Source: Macrobrachium rosenbergii
Lineage: Eukaryota; Arthropoda; Malacostraca; Decapoda; Palaemonidae
Direction of reading: 5' to 3'
Length of the DNA stretch: 64,000 bases
Assembly: GCF_040412425.1 (NCBI RefSeq)
Contig: NC_089753.1
Coordinates: 43,396,913 to 43,460,912 of the forward strand
Shown piece after piece: positions 49,609 to 61,164 of this stretch. A model generated the notes under the pieces. That model saw nothing but the letters and a program-made list of their open reading frames with translations. It was not told the origin of the DNA and did no database searches. The first letter of the stretch is position 1, and every line of letters begins with the position of its first letter. Both the position numbers and the translations under genes were made by a program.

Positions 49609-49926
49609 TAAACCGAATTGAATTGAATATAGAATTTAGGCCAAAGGCCAAGTACCGGGACCTATGAGGTCATTCAGCGCTGAAACGAAAATTAACAGTG
49701 AAAGGTTAGAAAGGTGTAACAGGAGGAAAACCTGGCAGTTGCACTATGAATCAATTGTTAGGAGAGGCTGGAAAGTCAGACGAAGAAAGAGAATATGAAA
49801 GGAGACACAGTAAAAGGAACGAAAATTGTTGCAGCTAGGGCCGAATGCATGCTGCAAAGAACCTTCAGCAATGCCTACAGTGCATCGCATGAGGTGCACT
49901 GACGGCACTACCTCACCAAGGCGTAA
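49609..49926 (-). mobile_element. SINE-like family B, copy 3, with target-site duplication
   Basis: The reverse orientation of the other copies. It is flanked by AGCAGTTTGAT (49598-49608) and AGCAATTTGAT (49927-49937), an 11-bp duplication with one change. The 3' tail, on the left here, is GAATTGAATTGAATATAG. Confidence 0.9.
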
Positions 49927-49937
49927 AGCAATTTGAT

Positions 49938-50635
49938 GAAGTTATTGAAATTACGTGAAAATTTAGCGAAAATTGTGAAGGAAATTCAAAGGTAATCTTT
50001 GTGGATAAATGTAGCGAAAGTCGAGAAGTAATGACATCTAAGTTGTCCTAGAAATTAATTATGTAGTTGGAGAAAAAATAATTTTATTAATATCAGTATT
50101 TTTTAAATGATTATTTGATGCCGGTCAGTTTTCTACACGTTACAATATACTGTGAAATATTTATTTATCGTGAAATAGTGATCATAATCAGTAAAGTATG
50201 TCCTATGGTTCAGTTCATAATTGCCGATCGAGAGAGAGATAAAATCCCAGAGACGGTAAAAGGGAAATGGTAAAAGAATAGGTAGAGAGAACAAAAAGGG
50301 TGCTAGAGAGAGAGAGAGAGAGAAAGGAAAATCAGTATCACTTTTTATGAAATCTGTTCCGAATATTCACTTGCTTGAACACTTCCTCAAGCTGAGAGCA
50401 ATGTTATTGATATCGTGTCAGCCCTCATGAATTTTCCCTTTAATCTTTTATATATTTATTATCGTTCCCCTTTTCTGTTGACTTCAGTTTCACAGAAATT
50501 CCTTGTCACTGAATTTCTTCAGGAATTTACGTAGGCTGAAAGATAATCGGAATTTTTCCACATCCGATAAACATAGATATTTGCAGGCGATGACTGTTAC
50601 AAAACGGTATCTGTCAGATTTGCCAAGGTTATTAT
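49938..50635. other. AT-rich stretch, no gene recognised
   Basis: Short GA runs near 50305-50325. No coding signal. Confidence 0.35.
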
Positions 50636-51220
<585 letters not shown>

Positions 51221-51419
51221 CAGAAAACGAAAGTCACAAAGCAAGTAAATCAGACTTATTGGAACGAAAATTCAACTAACCGATTTTACCAGAAAGCCCG
51301 AGATTGACAGAATTGGCGATAAACTCAGGTCAGCCTCTGTGAGAACCCTCCGGATATTAAATCCTATCCGCAATGCTTTTAGGGAAATCAGATTAGCACC
51401 TCGAGTTGTGTCTGACAGC

Positions 51420-51715
51420 TTCGTCCGTCCACGGTTTAGAAACCTAGACCGTGAGTCCGCCTACGGTCTAGAAAGGTAGACCGAGCGTCCGTCCAACGGT
51501 TAGAAAGGTAGAAATCATCTTTAGACTGTGAAAGAAAGCATATATTGTTTTATATACTTTAGATTTTATATATGGTTGAATGAATTTAAAATTTAGGCAA
51601 GCGTGGAAGTCAGTGGTGCGGAAATGTGGCAACATTGAGCTAGACCGTGAGTCCACCCACGGTCTAGAATCCTGGATAGCTAGACCGTGCGTCTGGCCAA
51701 GGTCCCAAAGCTAGA
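51420..51715. repeat. Clustered short palindromes around CTAGACCGTG
   Basis: CTAGACCGTGAGTCC.CC.ACGGTCTAG and variants recur about five times (for example 51450-51475 and 51640-51667). Each can fold, with CTAGACCGTG pairing with CACGGTCTAG. Confidence 0.8.
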
Positions 51716-53097
51716 CGTGCGTTCATCCATCCAGCCGCTGGGAACCCCTGATAAATGTATGGGTCCTTGACTGCCGCTGTCTTGGATTTGTTGACAATAA
51801 GAGTGGTTTCAGGAAAATGGAAAATTCCCGGTTTGGCATGAGGCCTTGTAGCTCTCGTTAAAACTGAAGACTGCTACCGCGCCCTCTAGTTCGTCGCTAA
51901 CTACCAGTTTACGTGCAACTTTTGCTCCGTGTTTAGCACCAGCTCCTTGCGAATGAACGTAAAAACATAAACAAAGGATGTTAAATATCGTAAATGTAAA
52001 CATAAGACATTAAAAACCAAAATCATAAACAAAAGACCGTAAATATTCCGGTCGGCGACTGGCAGGAACCAGGCCGCGGTAATGGTGTTCAGTTTTACCT
52101 AGCCCTCCTTGTGAAGGCCTCATTTGCAAATAGGTTGTAAATGTACGTTTCACTGATTTGGGACGAAGGATAGTAGCTGCCGGGGGTTGGGGTGGGGACT
52201 GGGGAGGAGGGTAGGGTAATTTATCTTGAGCAGGCTCGAACGGTCTCCATTAATGATGATCCCCTTTCGTTATATGTGAAGAATGTTTGTGTGTGTGTGT
52301 GTGTTCAAAGTATAACTTTAAACGTGTTACGCAGTTTTCGCTGCCTCGTAAGTAACATTATTTAGATAAAAAATATTCTTTCAAACATTATTTTCAAGAG
52401 GAAGAATATATTATAATAGTACTAAGCGACCTGCTACCGGTTGTTATGACATCGGATCATTCGTAATTAATCAGCTCTCTTGTTTGTTAATGATGGTACT
52501 CGCATACTGCTTAAGTTGTTTGAACGAGAAATGAAGAAACTATGAAAGTAGCACCATTTACAGGAGCCCATTACCAATGTTTGTTGTTCCAGAGCCCAAC
52601 AACTGCCCAAGTAACGATGAAACTGTTGTTTACATACTCGGAATCTGAAAGCAGATTCTCACTGAAATTGCTCGTGCTGACTTCACTCAAGGGCCTTATA
52701 TCAACCTTGACTTCATTGTTGTTGTGAGTTCGATAATGAGGCAACGTCTTCGTTGCAGTGTGACATGGACATTTTTGAGAATGAAACATTACGTGGTGAT
52801 TTAATTGTCAAAGACTGGAGGTGTTACATTCGTGGGACAATATTTTTGAACCGGTGTGTTTACAAAGTGATAGTGGGTTAGTTTCTACCAACATATTTAT
52901 ATAGATGATTTATTATTTTGTTTGACAGTGTATTATTATTTTTTAGTATATACTGGTAGTGTATTATAATGTTTTTTGTTTCATTATTACGCTTGACCTT
53001 CTTCTTATTGTTTTTTAATACATACTGGTACTATATTACAATGTTGTTGGATCAAGAACTATTCCAAATAATTAGTGTGGACGATCTCTGAAGAAAG
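51716..53097. other. Mostly unique region upstream of the candidate exon
   Basis: It holds a short (GT)n at about 52291-52304 and GC-richer patches near 51870-51950 and 52060-52250. Promoter elements for the exon at 53493 could lie here, but none is identified. Confidence 0.3.
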
Positions 53098-53365
53098 TTA
53101 AGTATACCTTAGTTTAACCAGACCACTGAGCTGATTAACAGCTCTCCTAGGGCTGGCCCGAAGGATTAGACTTATTTTACGTGGCTAAGAACCAATTGGT
53201 TACCTAGCAACGGGACCTACAGCTTATTGTGGAATCCGAACCACATTATAGCGAGAAATTAATTTCTATCACCAGAAATAAATTCCTCTAATTCTTCATT
53301 GGCCGGCCGGAGACTCGAACTCGGGCCTAGCAGAGTGCTCTACCGACACGTCCAGCGACAGATTT
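53098..53365 (-). mobile_element. tRNA-derived SINE, family A, copy 2
   Basis: The body is the same as at 7350-7638. On the - strand the tRNA head reads TGTCGGTAGAGCACTCTGC (box A) and GAGTTCGAGTCTCC (box B), a different head from copy 1. No clear target-site duplication was found. Confidence 0.88.
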
Positions 53366-53492
53366 TAATTTTTAGCAACTACTAAATAAAGATAAAATAC
53401 AGAAACATAGTAATAACACATGTTAAAAGCAATAAAGGCAGACGTTGTCATTAATGATGTTTATCTCATAATAATTGTTATTTTCTTTCAGA

Positions 53493-53567
53493 TAACATCT
53501 CACCTTTCAAGATGGCGGTTCCCCGTCACGCCTCTTCTGCCCAGAAGTCGATCTCATGTTCAGAAAG
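53493..53567 (+). CDS. Candidate first coding exon of an unidentified gene
   Basis: A 75-bp exon with a textbook acceptor (TTATTTTCTTTCAG ending at 53492) and donor (AAAG|GTAAGT). It contains ATG at 53513 in strong context (CAAGATGG), reading MAVPRHASSAQKSISCSE into the donor. The T-rich tract, the GC-rich exon in AT-rich DNA, and the AAGATGGCGG start context argue for a real exon. No partner exon was recognised downstream within the window, so the product is unknown. It could instead be a non-coding RNA exon. Confidence 0.45.
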
Positions 53568-54137
53568 GTAAGTCTTAATTTTTATAGTTATTTGATTTAA
53601 TTCGCTTCACAAATGCTGAATTACTTTTGTTACGTGCTTGCAATAATAATTTTCTCTGACCCGCCTTGCCACCAACGTTAACTGAGATTACCCAAGGAGG
53701 TTTAACTCCTTGAGATCACCAGCGATTAAACTTGCATTGCCAGCGGGTTTTGGAATGACCAGCTATAAAAGGAATGATTAGCGGTTAGTGGGATTACCAG
53801 TGATTGCTTTTGTGATTTTTGTTTGTTAAGATTACTTGCGATCATTAAGATAATCAACGATTACTGGCTGTATAGACGACTATTAGAATGATTACTGTGT
53901 GGTTTATCCATCGTGCTTCTTATTTTAATGGGTCTTCGTACTATTAGGTCTTACTGTCCAGGTATATTGATGTCAGTATCCCAGTTTATATTAAGAGAAG
54001 CTGAAATATATGGAAGGTCCTTCAGTATTAATTTTTGAATGGTATTCTTAGTCAGATGTTACTGGATTTGGTAGCCAGTATTATTGGTAACTATTTTTCA
54101 TCATTATAACGTCAGAAAATGCATGAAATGTTGTGCA

Positions 54138-54138
<1 letters not shown>
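53568..54138. other. Intron-like sequence after the candidate exon
   Basis: Around 53690-53890, loosely repeated GATTACCAGCGATTA-like segments occur (about six degenerate copies). No exon recognised. Confidence 0.4.

Positions 54139-54201
<63 letters not shown>
54139..54201. repeat. (CT)n microsatellite
   Basis: 63 bp of CT. Confidence 0.98.
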
Positions 54202-54204
<3 letters not shown>

Positions 54205-54283
54205 CGCCTTCTTGAAATTTCACTCTCATTTCTCCGGAACACCTTTCATGGGACTAGAATTACAGCCGCTCAAGGTAAGCGGT

Positions 54284-54591
54284 CCCGTAGGGGAGTAGTG
54301 CCGTCAGTGCACCTCGTGCGGTGCACTGTAGGCATTAGTGAAGGTTCTTTGCAGCGTGCCTTCAGCCCCTAACTGCAACCACTTTCGTTCATTTTACTGT
54401 ACCTCCTTTCATAGTCTCTTTCATCCTACATTCCACCCTCTCCTAACAATTGATTCATAGTGCAGCTGCGAGGTTTTCCTCCTTTTACACCTTCCAAACT
54501 TTTACTGTCAATTTCAGTTACAGCGCTGAATGACCTCATTGGTCCCAGTGCTTGGCCTTTGACCTAAATTCTATATTCAGTTCAATTCAGT
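54284..54591 (+). mobile_element. SINE-like family B, copy 4, with 14-bp target-site duplication
   Basis: Flanked by TCAAGGTAAGCGGT at 54270-54283 and 54592-54605, a perfect duplication. It starts near GTAGTGCCGTCAGTGCACC, contains the hairpin CAGTGCACC-TCGTGC-GGTGCACTG, and ends in a TTCAG/TTCAAT tail. Confidence 0.93.
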
Positions 54592-54605
54592 TCAAGGTAA
54601 GCGGT

Positions 54606-55372
54606 TATTGTCTGTCTGTACAAAAACTTCATGCTTAAATGTATTTTGAAATCACGCTGTTATGAAGCGGAAGTTATACAAATGTAGCATGGAATAATAT
54701 TGGCAGGATGTAACTATAATAGTGAATGATAATATAAAAGTTATAAAAATCACATAGTAAATGTAGATATAAAGCTATTATTGTGTATGATCAGTTGCAT
54801 TTAGTACGTGAATTGTGTAATTGTGTTTTATGTTATTATTCACAAGTTATATCTTACCAGTTTTATTCCTTACCGCAATTGCAAATCTTCCGTTTCATGA
54901 CAGCCTGATTTCAAAATACATTTTATACTTTGTAGAACATCGCATTCAAAATAATGCCCAACGTTCGAAAATGAAAATCAAGTTCATTTGAAACAATACG
55001 ATGCATTTCTGCGCCAATTTATAGAGTGTTGTTTTCTGTCGCACTGGTGGACAAGTTCTTTTCAACCAAATTCCTAACCGCGCGTTCATTTGGTGCACGT
55101 TCAGAATCTGGTTTGAAGCGAACGGATTGTGGCGTTCATCCAGAAAGAAAAACACCCTTTCATTTAAGCTTTATTTTTTTTTTAGTTATACGAAAGCACA
55201 AAATACTGCTTTCCCTTCATGGCTAAATAAACCTTGCCTAGTTGGACTATCTGTCTATTTTTAAATCAATTTTTGGGAGTCGTGCCACGGAGGGGAATCG
55301 CTAACAAAAATAAATACAAAGGGTATTTTTTCCGATCGAGTTTGAAACGGCTTTTGTTTTCTGTCGTCTTCC

Positions 55373-55373
<1 letters not shown>
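54606..55373. other. Unassigned stretch
   Basis: Open frames on both strands at 54946-55226, no recognised motif. Probably an old repeat. Confidence 0.3.
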
Positions 55374-55449
<76 letters not shown>

Positions 55450-55471
55450 CACATATATGTATATACAGTAA

Positions 55472-55530
<59 letters not shown>

Positions 55531-55559
55531 CACATATATATGTATATACAGTATATACT

Positions 55560-55655
<96 letters not shown>

Positions 55656-55681
55656 ACTTATATGTATATATATTATATATG

Positions 55682-55748
<67 letters not shown>

Positions 55749-55750
55749 CT

Positions 55751-55783
<33 letters not shown>
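55374..55783. repeat. Long complex (TA)n array ending in (GA)n
   Basis: About 375 bp of TA broken by ATATGTATATACAGTA and ATCCACTTATATGTAT units that themselves repeat, then GA to 55783. A higher-order tandem of TA plus short inserts. Confidence 0.96.
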
Positions 55784-56443
55784 ATCGTCCTCTCAGTTTT
55801 ACTTCTTAAGATCAGGAAAACTAAGACGTATCTCAATGGGTTCTTCGGAGGTGCTGGTTTTAAAACTATACAGGGACTATTCTTATTGAGACTATCGATT
55901 TATAGCTCCAAAGAAGCATCGTCACTCTCAACCCGAAGACAGACATTTGGTGTCCAAACTGAAGGTAAAAACTAAGTCATACTTCTGACACACTTCTCCT
56001 GCACTTTATCCTGATTTTATGGGTCTGTTGCCCTTGATAAGCATCCTTCTAAATCTTCGTACGTAATTTTATAGCCTCAGTCCTCAATCCCTCGACCATC
56101 AACCAGTAATTCCTGGCTCATTCCTCACTCAATTCCTCCACCGCATTTTCTGCCTTCTGTAGACGAAAGCAGAGTTTAACTTTTCTCTTTTTCAACTATC
56201 TAGTTTAGATTTCTTTAACATCTAAGGCAGGTTTTATTCAGCTAACTAGTTTAGATTTTTTTTAACATCTAAGGCAGGTTTAATTCTTTCAATTTATGTA
56301 TTTATTTATTAATGTGTCTATTTATTTATTTAATAATTTATTTATTTATTCATTTAGTTTCTTATGGGTTAAAACCACCTTGAAGAACATCTTCCCCTAC
56401 TTGTCAGCAACCTACATTGTCAACCCTCTTCCTTTACCCCTCC
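55784..56443. other. Unassigned stretch
   Basis: A short duplicated segment near 56195-56285 (TAGTTTAGATTT...TAACATCTAAGGCAGG twice) and TTTATTTA runs near 56295-56355. Confidence 0.4.
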
Positions 56444-56503
56444 CTCCTCCTCCTCCTCCTCCTCCTCCTCCTCCTCCTCCTCCTCCTCCTCCTCCTCCTC
56501 CTC
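56444..56503. repeat. (CTC)n microsatellite
   Basis: About 19 CTC/CCT units. Confidence 0.97.
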
Positions 56504-56692
56504 CCTCCCCATCACGCCATCTGGTCCTCTGTCTTCTTGTCGAACTCAAACCGTTGCCCTCGGCCAAGGTATTCCATAGACCTAGGTCCTTAATCTTCTA
56601 TCAAGGGTCACGTGATATCTTGTTTTCTTCACAACCTTGTATTCGTCCCTCCTTACAGTATTTACCCTTGACATGATCCTGACTTAAAGAAA

Positions 56693-56810
56693 TGGCTGTA
56701 TTGTCATTTAAATGCTTGCAAATACTGCATCACGAAAATGACTACTTAACCAGCACGTTCTTAGGATGCAGGATGCAGGATTGGCAAGCATTTAAATGAC
56801 AATGCAGCCA
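56693..56810. repeat. Foldback, 27-bp arms
   Basis: TGGCTGTATTGTCATTTAAA at 56693 returns inverted at 56784-56810 with one or two mismatches. The spacer is about 64 bp and includes GGATGCAGGATGCAGGAT. Confidence 0.88.
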
Positions 56811-57129
56811 CTTGCCGAAGCCGGGTGGGCAGCTGTTCGCCTCTTGCGTCTTGTTGCAGAAGATATCATGGTGCTGTTTAGGATACGTTTAGGCATGTTT
56901 TCTTTCCTTTTTTTATATACTGATGTTTTTACGTATATATATTTTTATATGCACGTATATTTGTTTTGCCCGGAACTGAACAACTCTTCTTTTAATTTAT
57001 TTTGTATTTGGGGCAATGAAATCTCTCTGTAACAGATATATTATATCATTACTTTCGTTAAAATGGCCTCATCTTTTCCCCATAACCCGCACTTATTTTT
57101 ATACCAGGATCAAATTTATGTTCCTTCAT

Positions 57130-57132
<3 letters not shown>
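56811..57132. other. AT-rich stretch
   Basis: No feature recognised. Confidence 0.35.
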
Positions 57133-57178
<46 letters not shown>

Positions 57179-57193
57179 TCTCTCTCTCTCTCT
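57133..57193. repeat. (CT)n microsatellite
   Basis: 61 bp of CT with one CCC interruption. Confidence 0.97.
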
Positions 57194-57645
57194 GCATTAA
57201 CAGTTCGTCACAGTTCGCTCATTTTCGTAGATCACTGCAGAAATTCTCCAGATAATTGTCTAAACGAGCCATTAACGTGCGAGAGTTTGAGAAAGTTCGC
57301 GGCGGATTGTCAAGATAACGATGTTAAATTGCTGTCACTCGCTATCGTTGTCCGAGAATGCAAGGTTTGCAGTTTTTACGGGTTGGGAAACAAGGATTAA
57401 GAAGCAATAGGCTTAGGGATGGGATCGTGATAAACCTGCTGTATATATTTATATTCTATGAATGGAATGGAGCCGGGTTTTACAGGTTGGGAAACAGTGA
57501 ATATGAATCAGTAGGCCTAAGGGTGGGATCATGGCAGATTGGGAAACCGAATATGAATCAATAGGCCTAAGGATGGGATCATGACAGATAGGGAAACTGA
57601 ATATGAATCAGTAGGCCTACGGGTGGTATTGTGACGTACTTCCTA

Positions 57646-57760
57646 TGTATTTTTTGTGGGGGTGAAACGGAGCCGGGTTTTACAGGTTTGGAAGCAGTGA
57701 TTCTTATTCACTGCTTCCAAACCTGTAAAACCCGGCTCCGTTTCACTCCCATAAAAAATA
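57646..57760. repeat. Hairpin inside the satellite array
   Basis: 57662-57700 and 57708-57746 are perfect inverted copies (39 bp, loop 7 bp). The pairing extends imperfectly to about 55 bp. It is one array unit turned head to head with its neighbour. Confidence 0.93.
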
Positions 57761-58060
57761 CAAAAAATACCCCCACAAAAAAGAGCTAGGGATGGGAATC
57801 ATAACAAACCTCTCATATTTTTCTGTGGGGATGGAAAGGAGGCGGGTTTTACAGGTTAGAAAACTGAAAATGAATCAGTAGGCCTAGGGTTGAGATCATG
57901 ACAGCCTTCCTACATATATTTTGTGGTGAAGGAAAGGAGCCAGGTTTTACAGGTTGGGAAAAAAAATAAATATGAATCAGCAGGCCTAGGGATGGGATCA
58001 TGGCAGGTTGGGAAACAGTGATTATGAATCAGTAGGTCTGGGGTTGAGACCGTGACAAAC

Positions 58061-58143
<83 letters not shown>

Positions 58144-58196
58144 ATGTATATATATATTATATATATATATGTATATATATATATATTATATATATA
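58061..58196. repeat. (TA)n-(GT)n-(TA)n inside the array
   Basis: TA to 58133, GT to about 58144, then broken TA. It replaces the TATGTATTTTT part of one array unit, suggesting expansion from a seed within the unit. Confidence 0.95.
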
Positions 58197-59270
58197 CTTT
58201 TGTTGGGATGGAACGGAGCCGGGTTTTACAGGATGGGATACAATAAATTTGAATCATTAGGCCTAGGGATGTGAATCATAAACCTCTCATATATTTTTGT
58301 GAGGATGGAAAGGAGCCGGATTTTACAGGTTTTGCAATGAATTCGAATCAGTGGTCTTAGGGATGAGATCGTGACGAATTACCTGCATACTTTTTGTGGG
58401 GATGGAACGGAGCCGGGTTTTACAGGTTGGGAAACAAGGAATATGAATCATTAAGCCTAGGGATGGGATCATGACAGACCTTTTTGGGGGCAGGGGAATG
58501 AAATGGAGCCAGTTTTTACAGGTTAAGAAAACAGTGAATGTGAATCATTGGGCCTAGGGATGGCTTCGTAACAGGTTGGGAAACCATGAATCAATAGCCC
58601 CAGGGATGAGATCGTGACAGGCTTCTTATGTATTTTTGTGAGGATGGAACGAAGCCAGGTTTTGCAGGTTAGGAAAGAGTGAATATAAATCATTAGGGCT
58701 GGGAATGAGAATCATAACAGACCTCCCATGTATTTTTGTGGGGATGGAAAGTAGCCGGGTTTTACAGGTTGGGAAACGTGAATTATGAATAATTAGGAAT
58801 AGGGTTACGATCATGACATAATTTCTATCTATTTTTTGTGGGGCTGGAAAGGAGTCGGGTTCTACAGGTTGCGAATAAGTAGGCCTAGGGATGAAGGTGA
58901 TGGCAGATTTCGTGTATATACTGTAGTTTTATGGGGTTTAAACGAAACCGGGTTTTCCAGGTTGGGAAACAGTGATTATGAATCAATAGGCCTAGGGTTG
59001 AGACCATGACAGACTTCCTATATATTTTTTGTGGGGATGGAACTGAGCCTGGCATGTGTGTCTAATTTAAATCTGTCTCTGCCAGACTGCCTCTATAGCC
59101 TGCTCTGTTTGTAAGTGGTGAACAAGCACCCTTTTAAAATGGGCGTGTTATATTTTTAAATAATTTAGTTTAGTCTCACCTACAACATGCTATTCTGTTT
59201 GCTCCGTTTTCGTTTTAATCTGTGCTTCATACAGAATACACACGTGTGTATGAAGATGTATGCATATAGC

Positions 59271-59275
<5 letters not shown>

Positions 59276-59340
<65 letters not shown>
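59276..59340. repeat. (CT)n microsatellite
   Basis: 65 bp of CT. Confidence 0.98.
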
Positions 59341-59341
<1 letters not shown>

Positions 59342-59547
59342 GGTTAATACTGTCTTGATAAGGCTTCTCGTCTCAAATGTAATGTTACTTGATAATGAGA
59401 CGGTTCCTAATACTCTCTGGAGGATTCTAATTATATCTTTAATATTCCTTAATGGGACGCTAGCATGCGTTAGAATATCCTTCTGAAGGATAATGTAAAT
59501 CATCCTGTTCTTAGGTAAGGAAATTTCCTTCCTATTATAAATTCGGT

Positions 59548-59594
<47 letters not shown>

Positions 59595-59657
59595 AAATAC
59601 ATATGTAAAATACATATGTATATACACGTACATACATATATACGCACACATATATAA

Positions 59658-59673
59658 GTGATCAGTAAACCTA

Positions 59674-59714
<41 letters not shown>

Positions 59715-59806
59715 TTGTGTCTTTTGTCTAACTTTCTTGTAATTTGATTTTGTAATAAGCTTATACATTCTTTTTGTTTTATAAAGTTTGCCTCGCTCTC
59801 CCCCTC

Positions 59807-59893
<87 letters not shown>

Positions 59894-59986
59894 GCCCTTC
59901 TTTCTCAGTTTGTTGGAAAGGAAATCAATCAACCCCTTTCGCCGGCAAGCTGACCCTTATCTCCGTTTGTAACTGTGTTGGAATAA

Positions 59987-60034
<48 letters not shown>

Positions 60035-60052
60035 TGTATATATATATATACA

Positions 60053-60134
<82 letters not shown>

Positions 60135-60289
60135 ATGTATCCTACGGAGATTGAGAGAGAAGGACATGGAAGAGAGAGAGAGAGAGAGAGAGGGGAGGGG
60201 AAGGGTGAGGCAAACTTTATAAAACAAAAAGAATGTATAAGCTTGTTACAAAATCAAATTTAAAGAAAGTCAGACAAAGGACACAAAGT

Positions 60290-60366
<77 letters not shown>

Positions 60367-60382
60367 GTAGGTTTACTGATCA
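59658..60382. repeat. Large palindrome, ~240-bp arms, with microsatellites in arms and centre
   Basis: Left arm about 59658-59913 and right arm about 60147-60382 are inverted copies. Outer ends are TGATCAGTAAACCTAC; the middles share AATAAGCTTATACATTC on the left and its complement on the right; TTTATAAAGTTTGCCTC follows. The arms differ mainly in (CT)n/(GA)n lengths. The centre holds a unique stretch and a (TA)n-(GT)n tract (59995-60124). Confidence 0.93.
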
Positions 60383-60455
60383 TTCAGTTTGAGAAAGAGG
60401 GAGAGATAAAAGATATACAAATCGAGAAACATATTGGAATCTTATCGGAAATCCA

Positions 60456-60505
<50 letters not shown>

Positions 60506-61164
60506 GCGAGAGTTATGTAGGACAGCAAACTGTAAACAAACAAAGCGGAGTCCTTTTATCCTCGTAGCTTTTGCTCGAATGTCGGCCCGTATCCTGTAGG
60601 ATATTTTCATCCCTGGGATCTTGCACTCCATATTCAAAGACAATTTTGTCCCTCCCCTCCCCTTCCCTTCCCTTCCCTTCCCTTCCCTTTGGAATGTAGA
60701 ATTTCCTTTTATATCTGTTTCAGATTTTGTTTCTTATATGGTAAATTTATCCAGATTTATTCATACTTTTCCTTTTGTTTGTTGATAAAGTGTGTCCGTT
60801 TTTCTGTCTGTTCTTCATAGTGTCTGTCAGGCTTGCCTTGTCATCGCACCTACTTCTGTATGCTTGCAAGGACTCCTTGTTAATGCAGAAAGATTGTTGG
60901 TCTGTCTGTTTGTCTGTCGGTAAATGCGTTTGTCATGCTTACCTTGTCATCGAAACTCCTGCACTGTTGAAGGGTTTTCAGTCAAACTTGGTACAGAGGT
61001 TGACCGTCATGTGTGGATGTGCATAAATGGAATTCATCAGTGTTGGGACAGGGATAGACCGACTGACATTGAAATGCATGGATAAGATCGTCTGTGTCTC
61101 TGTATTTCTGTGGCTGTCGTACTTACACTGTCACTTGAACTCTCCCTTCATTTTTTAAGAGATT
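60383..61164. other. GA and CCCTT runs, then T-rich unassigned DNA
   Basis: (GA)n at 60457-60501 and (CCCTT)n at 60649-60690. From about 60790 to 61160 two to three degenerate copies of a TGTCTGTC...GTCATCGAAACTCCTG...GTCAAACTTGGTACA unit occur. Confidence 0.6.

Larger units (their letters stand above)
57350..59055. repeat. Degenerate satellite-like array, ~110-140-bp units
   Basis: About a dozen units share GGAGCCGGGTTTTACAGGTT, GGGAAACAGTGAATATGAAT, CAGTAGGCCTAGGGATGGGA and TCATGACAG...CCTATGTATTTTT. Units are diverged, some are partial, one carries a (TA)n expansion (58061-58133) and one is inverted (57646-57760). Confidence 0.92.
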
